Positions 50,201 through 60,899 of a stretch of DNA of 64,000 bases are shown here, piece by piece. Numbering within the stretch: the first letter of the stretch is position 1; every line of letters starts with the position of its first letter. Source of the stretch: Salminus brasiliensis (Eukaryota > Chordata > Actinopteri > Characiformes > Bryconidae). The stretch lies in NCBI RefSeq assembly GCF_030463535.1, contig NC_132899.1, positions 17,461,490-17,525,489 of the forward strand. Reading direction: 5' to 3'. The position numbers were made by a program, and so were the translations under genes. The notes below the pieces were generated by a model. The model worked only from the letters and a program-made list of their open reading frames with translations. It made no database searches and was not told where the DNA came from.

Positions 50201-53200
50201 TTGTAATGCTGCACTTCCCAGTTAAAAGAAAGAAGTATATGAGAAGAAATTATTCAGTTTTTTACATCTGTTGCATTCTAGCTCCATGGAAAGAAACAGC
50301 ACATTCGAGCCCTTCTCATAGATCGAGTCCTTCTGCAACACGAGGTATTGTATAACCAGTCGTTTTTTTTAAGATTAGCATATCACATTAAATATGCAGA
50401 TACAAGCATGCAAATACATTATTAATGCGTACTTTACTGCATTTATAGATGCGTAAACTGCTAGTGGAAGGCTGCGAATACAAAACTGTTCATCAAGATC
50501 TGTTGAGAGACCTTCTACGTCTCTCTACCAGCACCTACAGTCAGGTATGGAGGATGGAGTTACACTCTTGAGATGCTCTGCTTGCAAAAACTGCCCTGTT
50601 CTTACAGTTCAGATATTTGCGTTGTATGCCACTAGGTCCGCAGCAAGGCACAGAGCGTTCTATTCACTGCTCTGGGTACATATAACTTCTGCTGCCGAGA
50701 CATTACCCCTCGGGTGCTGGAACTACTGGAGCCCACGCGGAGCGATGTCACTCAGCAACAGTTCAAGGTACACAGCAACTGTGAACTGTTTTTCCCCTAT
50801 GACCTTGAGTAATACAGATTTTTTTTGTTTGTTTAGTTGTGCGCTCAGTGGCAAATATTTATCACATTTCTCAGCACTACCTTCACACTGAATCAAATTG
50901 CATAACTGAACTGAAATCTTGATCTTAGATCAGTGTGAAATTCTAAATAGACTGATTACTATGGGCCAATGTTTATAACTGGACCAAGTCAAATCCTGTA
51001 TTTGGGTTCTAAATGACTGTTCTGAAAATGAAACCTGCCGTCAATCTGCCAAAGATGATGATGATATAGATTATGGTTTACCGTTTAACCATATGAAATC
51101 TGAAAATATATTTATGTAAACCCATACATCTCCCCTATTCCAGGGTGCTCTGTACTGTCTGCTCGGGAACCATGGTGGGGTGTGCCTGGCTAACCTACAT
51201 GACTGGGACTGCATTGCTCTGACCTGGCCAGCCATGGTGCGCTCAGGCCTCAGTGCTGCCATGTCCCTGGAGAAGCCCTCTATTGTCAGGCTCTTTGACG
51301 ACCTTGCAGACAAAGTCCATCGTCAGTATGAGACTATTGGCATCGACTTCACCGTGAGAAACTTTTCTCCTACTAAAAAAAAAAAGCCCTAAAAAGGATT
51401 GTAATTGCTTTCATCTGTACCATGGGGTATCTTGCATAGCTCTAATAGGTGTTTGTGTTGCTTGAATGGCTATGCAGATGCAGCGGAGCACATTAGAACT
51501 GGGCAGGCAAATCTCGGAATCAGGCAGCCCTGCACCTCACATTTGCCCTCCATCAGAACAGGAGCTAGAGAAGGGACTCTCTTTACAGCAAGCCAAAAAT
51601 CTGGATGCAGTTCAGTGAGTGTCCATCAGTACATGCATTAATAACATATTTGATTCAAAAGTGCTGCCTAACTGTTGGATTTTTAGAATATATCAGTTAT
51701 TTTAATTTGTTGAATAATGTTTGGCAAATAACATTCTCACGCTTATAATTTCAAAAAGCTTTAAGTATAATTTTTATTGTTTGCCATGTAAATAATTCCT
51801 CCTGTTGTTTTTAAATGTCTATGTATTCTGTGCAGGAAATATGAAAAACTGGTGAATGACCTCTTAGAGTGCCTTGATGACAGGAACCTGTAAGTTTCAT
51901 ACACTTTAAAAAGAATAATGTTTATGCAGGGCATGTATGGGATCCATTATGTGAAAATGTGTCCTAAATGTCTCTTTTAAGGCCTTGGAAGTTTGAGCAC
52001 ATTGCCATTGGGTTCTTGTCTCTGCTGCTGAGAGATGATCATCCTCTCCCTGCTCCTGCAGTGCGCTTTTTTGTCCAGAGTCTAAATCACGATGCACTCA
52101 TTGTCCGCAAGGTAACTACCTAGCACAGCTACTTTGCAATATTATGGTATTGTACCTGTGAAGGCCAGTTGTAGTACCTTTTCTAATGTCCCCTTTTTTC
52201 ACTAGGTGGCAATATCTGCTGTAGCAGGCATACTCAAGCAGCTAAAGAGGCCACGCACAAAAGTGGCCATCATACCCGGTGACATCAGTAAGTAGATACT
52301 TTAAGAAACCTCAATATTCTTCAATTACTAAGACTTTCTTAGTGAAATTAGAAAATGAATACATTAAAAATATAATAGAAAAAACAGTAGATGTGCATTA
52401 GAAATCATGTAATACCCCAGTGGGATTTTAGGATTGTTTAGGACTGTTAGGATTTAAGAGGTTTAATAAGGGCCACTGTGACCCAGGGATTACTTTTATC
52501 CAAGCAGTGCCGCAAAAAATGGCAGAGGCTGGCTTTGCATGGATGTGTTAAGTCCTTACCCTCCTAGTGTTGGGGGCTTTGCTAGTGCTAGAGGGAGGCT
52601 CACACAGGTGGATTAATTGGCACTACCTAATTGGGAGCAGAAAGGAAAAAAATGTGGAACAAATAAAAAATAATAATACCCCCATACCAAGGATGTTATA
52701 TTCTTCCCCTATTAATGTACTTACTGAATGTTGAGTGTTGCAAGTGTGCTAAAGAATAAGTGTTGTGTTATGTTGTAGGTGGAGTAACTGAGTCAGAGGG
52801 TCTGGTAGCTGGAGACAGACAAGGAAACAACTGGCTTCAATACCATGCTGATACATTGCCACGCACCCACCAGGACTGGGACAACTTCCGCTTTGTGGAG
52901 AAGACTCACTGGGGCTACTACTGTTGGCCAAAGTAAGACACCTCTTACAGGCATCTTATCCTTACTGCTTATATGTGACCCTCACTTTGGGCTGGGTTTC
53001 ATGTGAATTCTTTGTTACTGTTCCTCCTTCTGTAGAAAGCTGATGTTGTACGCTCCTATGGAGGATCAGCCGAAAGACCTGACCCCTGAGGAAATGAACG
53101 AGGTAAACACTCACGTTCTATAGAATCAACATGATCTACAAAGTTGAATTTGGTTGTGTTCATGGGTTTTAGATGTTTTTTTTTTGTTTTGTTTTATTTT

Positions 53201-56200
53201 ATTACAGAGTGAACAAATTATCTGTGAACATTTCTCAAACCCCACATTCATCAATCAACTCATTGAGTTCTTGTCACTGGAGGACCGCAAGGGCAAGGAC
53301 AAGTTCAACCCCCGCCGCTTCTGCCTCTTCAAGGTACCAGCTGTTGTTCAGCTGCTGTTTGTTTGTTGTTCACATGCACAGTGGACTAATGTTCAACATT
53401 CTGTACAGTTTCTTTTTATTATGTTATTATGGAATAATTTTAGTTTTATGGTGTTTAAAACTTCTGATCTGAAGGGTGTGATGTTTTGGTTTTTGGCAAA
53501 ACACTTTGAATAGAGTTTACCTGTGAGCTATAAGTGAGAATTGAAATAAGCTTAGGCAGAGGCCTCTTTAATTTAATTTTTGACTTGGGAAGTTAAAGCT
53601 AAAGTTAATAGCTTTGAGCAACTTGGTCATACTTATCAAATGTGGTGTGTTTTATTGTTTTATATGATGACTATATGCTGAATCACTCTTGTCTGAGCAG
53701 GGTCTATTCAGGAACTACAGTGATGCCTTCCTGTCTGTGCTTAAACCTCATATGGAGCGCTTGGCTGGTGACTCCCATGAGAGCACTCAGCGCTGTGTGG
53801 CTGAGATCATTGCTGGCCTGGTGAGAGGCAGCAAGCACTGGAGCTACAGGCAGGTCAGTATGTCTACCTTTATTACAGTCTGGAGTATTGACTTAAAGGA
53901 ATTAATAAATACACTAAAACGTTCTATGGGTTTGATTGCTCTTCGTTTTTTTTTTATTTCTCTCGCTTAGGTTGAGGCCCTTTGGGAGTTTCTGATTCCT
54001 TTAATGCGAACAGCATTATCCAACATTACAGTGGAAACCTACACTGATTGGGGCACATGTGTAGCTACTGCCTGTGTATGTTCTTTACATTTTCTTTTCT
54101 TGTCATGACTTCCATGTCTTATAGTTCCAGCACTGTAATGTTGAAGGGAATATAACATACTGGTCTCTGGCCTTGTAGGAGAGCAGAGATCCACGGAAGC
54201 TGAGCTGGCTGTTGGAGATGCTAATGGAATGCCCCCTTAGTGGAGAAGGGGGCTCATTTGTTGATGCCTGGTAAGACAGAACTGGATGTTTTGCACAACA
54301 AATTTTATGTATGTTTCTTTATATTAAGTAGCTCTTTATATTAAGTAGCTCTGTAAGGGGGGGGGGGGGGGGGGGGTTCGTTCACCATACTTTAACTTTT
54401 GTTAAGGTTTTTTTTATAAGTTGTATTCTTAGGATTACCTTTTGCTTTTGGTGTTTTGTCTGAAGACAGTATTTTATCAAGCATGCGTAGAGTCAATATC
54501 TATTTATGAAATAACTGTTGAATAAACATAGGAACTAATAATTAGATTAATTGCAGTTTCAAGATGTCATACTATGCAGGATGTTATAGTATAAATTATT
54601 TAATTCTCATATGTCATAACTAATCTTATTCTCGTTCTCTCTTGCGTTCTTTCTCTTGCTCCGTCTTTCTCATTTTCACTCTCTTGTTCTCTCACGCTCT
54701 TTCTGTGTCTATCTGCACAGCCATCTGTATGTGCTGCAAGGAGGTCTTGCTCAGCAGGAGTGGAGGGTGCCAGAGCTGCTTCACAGACTTCTTATTTACT
54801 TGGAACCCAAACTCACCCAGGTGTACAAGAATGTGCGAGAACGCATCGGCAGGTGAGACTGTTGCTGTCCTATCTATGCTAAGACCTGAAATGTGTACCT
54901 TTGCATGGGGTTTGGCATGATTCCTGACATTGGGTGTGTCGCTGTCTTGGTTTGAGATGTTTCTTGTACTTGAAAAAATAAATGTTAAAAGATTGTGACG
55001 CCTATAAAAAGACATCATTTGTCTTTGTTTGACATTTTTTGAAATGAGTATTGCATGCCTGACTCCTTGATTTTATATACTTGTAGCATTTGAATTTAAT
55101 GATCAAAAGGGTGTCTCAATACTTTTGTCCATATAGTGTATTAATGAACATTCTATACAAAAGTTTTTCTCCACATGCTCATGTTGTATTCCTTACTCTA
55201 CTGAACATATTGAATAAAATGCTATCTTTCTCTTTCCTCACAGTGTGCTGACATACATTTTCATGCTTGATGTCACCCTCCCAAACACACTGCCCACCAA
55301 GTCTCCTCACCTTGCGGAGTTTACGGAGAGAGTTGTGGCTCGCCTGAAGCCACTGCTGGAAGGAGAAGAGGAGATTCAGAACCATGTGGTGGAGGACAAT
55401 GGTGTAGGCGAACAGGATGAGAGGACCCAGGCCATTAAATTACTCAAGACTGTGCTAAAGTGGCTGATGGCCAGTGCTGGCCGCTCATTCACCACTCCAG
55501 TAGTCCAGCAGCTTCAGCTTTTACCTTTGCTATTTAAGGTCAGACTGATAGTTTCTCCCTGCCCCTCTTTTGCTGTCTTTTGCTCACACACCTTCTATAT
55601 CTGTCTTGATTGTGCTTTTATTCATTTTAGGTTTTATTTTTGGTCTTCTTCCTTTTTTTATTTTTAAATCTGTGTCTATAGATTGCCCCAGTGGAGAATG
55701 ATGACAGCTATGATGAACTGAAGAGGGATGCTAAGACCTGTTTGTCTCTCATGTCCCAGGGGCTCCTTTATCCAGAGCAGATCCCTCTGGTGCTCAGAAT
55801 TCTGAATGAGGTGGGATGGCAGAACGTCTAAAGGGGGGTAGCCTAATGTGTTACAGGGTGCTTTAATCTGTGATTTGCTGCATACTTGTCCTAAGTGCTG
55901 TGTGTTTATAGATTGCAGGGAGCAGTTCCTGGCATGCCCGCTTCTCTGTGTTGACCTATCTGCAGATAATGGTCTTTTACAACTTGTTCACAATGCTGAG
56001 TAATGAGCAAGCTGTCCAAGGTGTTCGAGCGCTCGTCATCAGATTACTGGAAGATGAACAGCTAGAGGTACATTCCACCTGTTTGCCTTTTTGCATTTCA
56101 GTATTGTCCAGGGTTAAGCACTGACACAATGTTAAAATTGTTTAGTTCAATGCAGTCCCATTTTATTGATGCATAACTTCAGTGTAATAAGGAACTAAAT

Positions 56201-57586
56201 TGTGTATTCATTGTGATCTGATCGGAATAATTCAAACAGAAATATACAGTATAGGCTACTGTTCATCACACTCCGTTTCAAACAGTTATGATTTAACCTG
56301 ATTGTTCTCGTAAAATCACATCGTTATTGAGCAAAATGCGTCACTATGTTTTAGAGATGATGGGCATGTCTCTGTCTATCTGTGTGAAATTAGCATACCT
56401 GTAACCACAAAACAATGTCATTGTACTGTACATTGTACTGCTACCCCATTTGTAATATTGGCAAAGTGTTGAAGTTTGACTTGCTTTCACCTTTTTATTA
56501 GGTGAGGGAGATGGCTGCCACCACTCTCAGTGGGTTCCTCCAGTGCAACTTTTTGACCATGGACGTTTCCATGCAGACACATTTTGAGGCTCTATGCAAA
56601 ACTAGGCTGCCTAAGAAGAGAAAGAGAGAATTGGGTTCAGTTGTGGATACCATACCCTCAGTTGGTAAGACACTGTCTGGCAATACTGCAAATTTTTGGC
56701 AGTACTGTTTTTAACTGTGTTTTTTGAGTATATACATGGCTATCTATAGGGGGGACTATTTTGTTTTAGATCGGGTATGTTTGTGTGTTTTAGATCTGGT
56801 GCGGCGCCATGCTGGTGTGCTGGGTCTCAGTGCATGTGTTCTCTCCAGTCCGTATGATGTCCCCACCTGGATGCCTCAGCTGCTCATGGACCTCAGTGCC
56901 CACCTCAATGACACACAACCCATCGAGGTGGGCTAGGTTTCCATCTCTTTTACTTCTTTCATGTTGCATTAGAGCTGATGATAAGGGTTCAGAAACTGAG
57001 TATTGCAACGTGTGGGTATACGTGAATACACACACTACATATACATAAACTACACTATTTATAATGAATGCATTTAAAATGTTTTACGTTGCATGGACAC
57101 ATGCAACGCTTGTCTTGAACTGGAAAATATTGCCAGTGGAATAAAACTCTGGAGCAGGTAAACGTGAACCTATTGGCACCATAGGTAGTGTCTGGCATTG
57201 GCTAGAGAGGCATTAACACCCCCTACCCCCAGCTGGGGATGATGTCATGTGATGATCATTGAACATCCTAAGCTCGCAAACGCTTTTGTCACTGAATGCA
57301 ATCAAGATCTTCACAGCTGTGCTCCAAGATGTAGTAGAAAGTCTTAATTGGACAGTGAAGACAGTTACTCCAGTTACCTCAAGTTATATTTGTTTATCCA
57401 CAAGTTGTTTACACGTCTTTTTCCCTCTTTGCCATTCTGTCTGTGTTTTAGATGACTGTGAAGAAGACCCTGTCAAATTTCCGCCGGACTCATCACGACA
57501 ATTGGCTGGAGCATAAGCAGCAGTTCACAGATGACCAGCTAGTGGTACTCACTGACCTACTTGTGTCACCCTGCTACTATGCCTAG
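37327..57586 (+). CDS. psme4: psme4, proteasome activator complex subunit 4 (PA200), complete
   Basis: PA200 is a large HEAT-repeat solenoid that caps the 20S proteasome in the nucleus and promotes ATP- and ubiquitin-independent degradation, notably of acetylated histones in germ cells and DNA repair. I placed 45 coding exons, all with GT-AG introns. They total 5484 nt (1827 residues) with every junction in frame, close to the 1843 residues of human PSME4. Landmark stretches are [16 protein letters not shown] at the start, [66 protein letters not shown], and a C-terminus ending SPCYYA. The terminal YYA resembles the HbYX-type tail that docks into the 20S ring. The basic KKRKR at residues 1722-1726 is a likely nuclear localisation signal. 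The N-terminus before the conserved block is about 15 residues shorter than in human. Fish have duplicate psme4 genes; I cannot say which this is. Confidence 0.97.
39540..39990. mobile_element. decayed fish repeat in psme4 intron 3
   Basis: The left end (ACACTCACTGGCCAGTTAAA, about 39551) and later phrases (CTGTGGCTCATCTGTT, CACAGGGCTGCTGTTGACC, GGTGGTGGGCCATTCTCAAC, ATGATAACCTCATTAGTGAC) follow, in order, an abundant fish element with ends like 'CACTGGCCACTTTATTAGGTACACC'. T-homopolymers have expanded inside it. No transposase is visible. Confidence 0.55.
41885..42830 (+). mobile_element. decayed Tc1-like element in psme4 intron 5
   Basis: It begins near 41888 with CCAGTTCATTAGGT. From about 42140 it shows frame-shifted fragments of a transposase: GAATCCAGATTCCGTTAGCG and the following bases (SNESRFR-like, around the first catalytic aspartate), GGGGTGTGGGGAATG-type sequence (VWG region, about 42485), and a CCTGATAATAGC region (QDNA-like, second aspartate, about 42630). 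Its right end is unclear. It has many stops and is on the same strand as psme4. Confidence 0.6.
45029..48211 (+). CDS. psme4: psme4 exons 10-18 (residues 336-739)
   Basis: Exons: 45029-45294, 46334-46520, 46683-46772, 46865-46929, 47078-47228, 47351-47449, 47540-47609, 47710-47777, 47996-48211. Strongly conserved stretches include [33 protein letters not shown] and [20 protein letters not shown]. The exon 14 donor (AAG|GTTTTT) is weak beyond the GT. Exon 18 can be read through for 30 codons into intron 18, but the GT at 48212 joins properly to [11 protein letters not shown] in exon 19. Confidence 0.95.
45475..45960 (+). mobile_element. decayed Tc1-related element in psme4 intron 10
   Basis: It starts with ATGTCCAAGTTTGTGGACAC, a terminal phrase of a common fish Tc1-related family, and continues with GGAGCAGATAAACATGAACC, GGCACCATGCC, CCTGAGCTCACTAATGC and CAGAATCTAGTAGAAAGTCT. 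The second half of this order recurs in intron 44 (57060-57400). It is non-coding. Confidence 0.6.
48333..51353 (+). CDS. psme4: psme4 exons 19-28 (residues 740-1080)
   Basis: Exons: 48333-48490, 49353-49448, 49560-49615, 49766-49822, 49913-49968, 50063-50161, 50282-50344, 50449-50544, 50636-50767, 51144-51353. Exons 21 to 23 are tiny (56-57 nt) but each keeps the frame. Motifs include [34 protein letters not shown] and [17 protein letters not shown]. Intron 19 (48491-49352) has no recognisable content. Confidence 0.95.
51478..54075 (+). CDS. psme4: psme4 exons 29-37 (residues 1081-1416)
   Basis: Exons: 51478-51614, 51836-51889, 51982-52111, 52206-52287, 52779-52932, 53036-53102, 53208-53333, 53701-53853, 53971-54075. 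Exon 29 and the start of exon 33 are the least conserved parts of the protein compared with my memory of the human sequence; they probably form a surface loop. The exon 31 acceptor is TTTTAAG, less usual than CAG or TAG but required for the frame. Exon 29 has two possible acceptors six bases apart. Confidence 0.93.
52465..52675. repeat. SINE-like fragment in psme4 intron 32
   Basis: Contains GGCCACTGTGACCCAGGG, GTGGATTAATTGGCAC and CTAATTGGGAGCAG, related in order to the body of the SINE at 26304-26719. It lacks a clear tRNA-like head. It ends in A-rich sequence near 52645-52670. Confidence 0.4.
54179..57586 (+). CDS. psme4: psme4 exons 38-45 (residues 1417-1827, stop)
   Basis: Exons: 54179-54270, 54721-54852, 55244-55538, 55682-55810, 55912-56067, 56502-56664, 56794-56927, 57452-57586. 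Conserved blocks are [70 protein letters not shown] and the final [17 protein letters not shown]. The reported bromodomain-like region of PA200 proteins falls in this C-terminal part. Exon 40 is the longest exon (295 nt). The stop is TAG at 57584-57586. Confidence 0.96.
54357..54376 (+). repeat. G20 homopolymer in psme4 intron 38
   Basis: Twenty consecutive guanines, directly preceded by a short tandem duplication of a TATATTAAGTAGCTCT unit at about 54321-54352. Length is unreliable in both biology and sequencing. Confidence 0.85.
55095..55143. mobile_element. terminal fragment of a fish Tc1-related repeat, intron 39
   Basis: The phrase GGGTGTCTCAATACTTTTGT followed by CCATATAGTGTA is the end of a common fish DNA transposon family. 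Only the terminus is recognisable; the rest of intron 39 shows no known element. Confidence 0.55.
57060..57400 (+). mobile_element. decayed Tc1-related element in psme4 intron 44
   Basis: Same family and orientation as 45475-45960. Shared ordered phrases are GGAGCAGGTAAACGTGAACC, GGCACCATAGG, CATCCTAAGCTCGCAAACGC and GTAGTAGAAAGTCTTAATTGG. It ends about 50 bases before the last exon's acceptor. Confidence 0.55.
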
Positions 57587-59060
57587 ACGAGTGGAATGGG
57601 TCTTACTGGAACATTTCTTTTGAATCAGTTGACTCTTCAAAAAAAAAAAAAAGGGGGGGGGGGGTTAAAAGCATGGAGAAGGAAAGCAAAGCAATACATT
57701 GAGTTTAGGGGCGAGGGAGATTCTGTACGTACTGTATGTATGTATTAAACCCTCGTTTTGCATTTCTACTATACTTAATATTTAAGGTTTATCAGTGCAG
57801 GAATGAACAGCCTGCAGACTGTAATATTATTGTACAGATAGACCCCCCCCCCCCTTTTCCTGTATGTGTGGACTTGTGTGATGAAGGACAGGCTACCTGT
57901 GAATCAGGTCTCCCACTCAAACCCCTTTCCCAGCCATTTGCTGAACAGGGGTTGCCAATGTCTGGTCTTTTTTTAAGGACATTTGAAGACATGTTCATTT
58001 TGAGCTGTTCTGTTCAGTTTTAGATTTTACTACTTTGACCTAGCCCCTCTTCAAATAGTGAAGCCAAATGAGGCTAGGCAGAAGTCCAGCAGTTCATTTA
58101 ATGAGTCAAACTCATGTAATTAAACTTTCTTGAAAGTGTCCTCTGGGACAGACGTTGGGAACCTCCAGCGTCAGACATTGGGCCGAGCTCCTGTGCACCA
58201 GCATCACCTCGTAATGGACAATACCGTTTAGAGTTGCTGCATTTTTGTTTTTGTTTTTTTTTATAAATATATATAATGACCGGTTGCTTTGGACTGTCTG
58301 ATGGGGTTCAGATAGATGGCTGTTGCGTACCACTCAGCTCACATGCCATCATAAGTCTTTCCTGTATTTGTATATGTATGTGTATGTATGTATTGTACAT
58401 ATGCATTTATCTATGCATAAATGTATTACACGTAAATTCTGCTTAAAAAAAAAACAGTTCTGCTGGATAAAAAAAAAGAAAGGAGGAAAAAAAAGAACCA
58501 GCCAGGAGTGAGTGGAAGTGTGTATGTGTATTGGTAGGTTCATGAACAGGTATGAAGTGCATGTGCATGTTGGGGTGTGTGTGTGTGTTCCTGTCTCTGT
58601 CTGTCTGTTAGTCTGTCTGTGTGCATGTCCGTACTTTGATTTTGAAGTTGCGATTGTGTGTCTGCTGTGTTACTCAAGAGTTACTTATGTGGCATGTGAC
58701 TGGGGAGCCTCCATATACTCACATACACACACACACACACACACGTGCGCGCACACAGACATTTATTTTTGTTGTACTACCCCTTACTCCAAGCATAACC
58801 GACTTAAAGCAGTAGTGTCCTCTGAAGCGTACACCACACACACACATACACACACTCTCTTAAAGAGCTTCAGATTACATTCAACTCCAGTTGGGAGTAA
58901 ACCCTGGATAGTTTTGTTCTGAATTATGGAATGTCCATAACAGAACCACTGTGTAGCTTAGTGCCAAAACTGCAGTGATTTTTTTTTTCTCTATTTTTTT
59001 AGATGTATTGTTTGCTTGTTTTACCCAAGAAAAAAGCCAATAAATGTATTTTGTTTTTAA
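57587..59060 (+). other. psme4: psme4 3' UTR (inferred)
   Basis: This is the sequence from the stop to just past the poly(A) signal. It contains G and C homopolymers (57653-57664, 57843-57854), TG/CA microsatellites near 58720-58745 and 58830-58860, and several short A-runs. No coding frame is credible. Usage of earlier signals cannot be excluded. Confidence 0.6.
59039..59044 (+). terminator. psme4: psme4 poly(A) signal AATAAA
   Basis: A canonical AATAAA in AT-rich context, 1.45 kb after the stop, followed by T-rich sequence. It is the strongest such signal before the Tc1 element that begins 190 bases on. Confidence 0.6.
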
Positions 59061-59236
59061 CAAAATTAAGCTGAATTTCCTATTTGTTCAGCAAAACTAG
59101 GTTTAGCATTTTCTACAGTCATGCCCTTCATGCCATACAGATTTTAAGTTGTAAGCCAGATTGTAAGTTGTAAGCCTGTTTTAAAAGTTGCTTCATCTAT
59201 TTTCTGAAAAAGTCCCTCAGTCCCTGGTTAAATATA

Positions 59237-60842
59237 CAGTGGGGAGAACAAGTATTTGATACACTGCTGATTTTTCAGGTTTTCCCACTTGCAAAGCATG
59301 TAGAAGACTGTAATTTTTATCATAGGTACTCTTCAACTGTGAGTGATGGAATCTAAAACAAAAATCCAGAAAAATACATTGTATGATTTTTAAATAATTA
59401 ATTTCCATTTTATTGTGGGAAATAAGTATTTGATACACCAGAAAAAGAAACTTAATATTTGGTACAGAAACCTTTGTTTGCAATTACAGAGATGAGACGT
59501 TTCCTGTAGTTCTTGACAAGGTTTGCACACACTGCAGCAGGGATTTTGGCCCACTCCTCCATACAGATCTCCTCCAGAGCCTTCAGGTTTCGTGGCTGTC
59601 GCTGGGCCACACGGACTTTAAGCTCCCTCCAAAGATTTTCTATTGGATTCAGGTCTGGAGACTGGCTAGGCCACTCCAGGACCTTAAGATGTTTCCTACG
59701 GAGCCACTCTTTAGTTGCCCTGGCTGTGTGTTTTGGGTCGTTATCATGCTGGAAGACCCAGCCACGACCCATCTTCAGTGCTCTTACTGAGGGAAGGAGG
59801 TTGTTGGCCAAAATCTCACGATACATGGCCCCATCCATCCTTCCCACAATACGGTGCAGTCGTCCTGTCCCCTTTGCAGAAAAGCATCCCCAAAGAATGA
59901 TGTTTCCACCGCCATGCTTCACGGTTGGGATGGTGTTCTTGGGGTTGTACTCATCATTCTTCTTCCTCCAAACATGACGAGTGATGTTTAAACCAAAAAG
60001 TTCTATTTTTGTCTCATCAGACCACATGACCTTCTCCCATTCCTCCTCTGGATCATTCAGATGGTCATTTGCAAACTTCAGACGGGCTTTGACATGCGTT
60101 GGCTTGAGGAAGGGCACCTTGCGTGCACTGCAGGATTTTAATCCTTGACGGCGTAGAGTGTTACTGATTGTTTTCTTTGAGACTGTGGTCCCAGCTCTAT
60201 TCAGGTCATTGACCAGGTCCTGCCGTGTAATTCTGGGCTCATTCCTCACCTTCCTCAAGATCATTGATGTTCCACAAGGTGAGATCTTGCATGGCGCCCC
60301 AGACCGAGGGAGATTATCCGTTATTTTGCATTTCTTCCATTTTCTAATAATTGCACCAACAGTTGTTGCCTTCTCACCAAGCTGCTTGCCTATTGTCCTG
60401 TAGCCCATCCCAGCCTTGTGCAGGTCTACAATTTTATCCCTGATGTCCTTACAAAGCTCTCTGGTCTTGGGCATTGTGGAGATGCTGGAGTCTGACTGAT
60501 TGAGTGTGTGGACAGGTGTCTTTTATACAGGTAACGAGTTCAAACAGGTGCAGTTAATACAGGTAATGAGTGGAGAACAGGAGGGCTTCTTAAAGAAGTA
60601 ACAACATGTCTGTGAGAGCCAAAATTCTTACTGGTTGATAGATGATCAAATACTTATTTCCCACAATAAAATGGAAATTAATTATTTAAAAATCATACAA
60701 TGTATTTTTCTGGATTTTTGTTTTAGATTCCATCACTCACAGTTGAAGAGTACCTATGATAAAAATTACAGTCTTCTACATGCTTTGCAAGTGGGAAAAC
60801 CTGAAAAATCAGCAGTGTATCAAGTACTTGTTCTCCCCACTG
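59237..60842 (-). mobile_element. full-length Tc1-like transposon, family 3, near-identical ends
   Basis: 1606 bp with TA at 59235-59236 and 60843-60844. The ends are CAGTGGGGAGAACAAGTA-type inverted repeats. The arms 59237-59434 and 60645-60842 (198 bp each) differ at a single position by my comparison (T versus C about 18 bases in). Each arm carries an AGTATTTGATAC-type direct repeat at its outer and inner end. The transposase is intact on the minus strand, opposite to psme4. Related elements with this terminus are known in many teleosts and in lampreys, where horizontal transfer has been proposed. Confidence 0.96.
59452..60474 (-). CDS. Tc1-like transposase, 340 residues, intact
   Basis: Starts [10 protein letters not shown] and ends GFCTKY, with no stop or shift. 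The N-terminal half holds two helix-turn-helix units (about 10-48 and 65-115) with a basic linker (LPRSGAPCK, about 55-63) in place of the classic GRPR hook. The DDE domain has D153 (WSDETK), D244 (HDNDPKH) and E279 (NPIENLW), a spacing of 34 residues between the last two, the same numbering as in Sleeping Beauty. A glycine-rich KHGGGN box lies at 186-191. Unlike the copy at 15622, all catalytic residues are present. With the near-identical terminal repeats, this is the best candidate for a recently mobile copy in the window. Confidence 0.95.
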   Translation of the reverse strand: MPKTRELCKDIRDKIVDLHKAGMGYRTIGKQLGEKATTVGAIIRKWKKCKITDNLPRSGAPCKISPCGTSMILRKVRNEPRITRQDLVNDLNRAGTTVSKKTISNTLRRQGLKSCSARKVPFLKPTHVKARLKFANDHLNDPEEEWEKVMWSDETKIELFGLNITRHVWRKKNDEYNPKNTIPTVKHGGGNIILWGCFSAKGTGRLHRIVGRMDGAMYREILANNLLPSVRALKMGRGWVFQHDNDPKHTARATKEWLRRKHLKVLEWPSQSPDLNPIENLWRELKVRVAQRQPRNLKALEEICMEEWAKIPAAVCANLVKNYRKRLISVIANKGFCTKY

Positions 60843-60899
60843 TAGGTTGCTCTCCAGTGAATTACATGTAGTAATTTGTGTTTATTATATAGTCCTGTA

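Noticed and set aside
54357..54376. G20 run as a regulatory G-quadruplex
   Set aside because: A homopolymer in mid-intron is better explained by slippage; length is unreliable and there is no conserved context.
58512..58922. 136-codon frame in psme4 3' UTR
   Set aside because: Translation is dominated by TG/CA microsatellite repeats.
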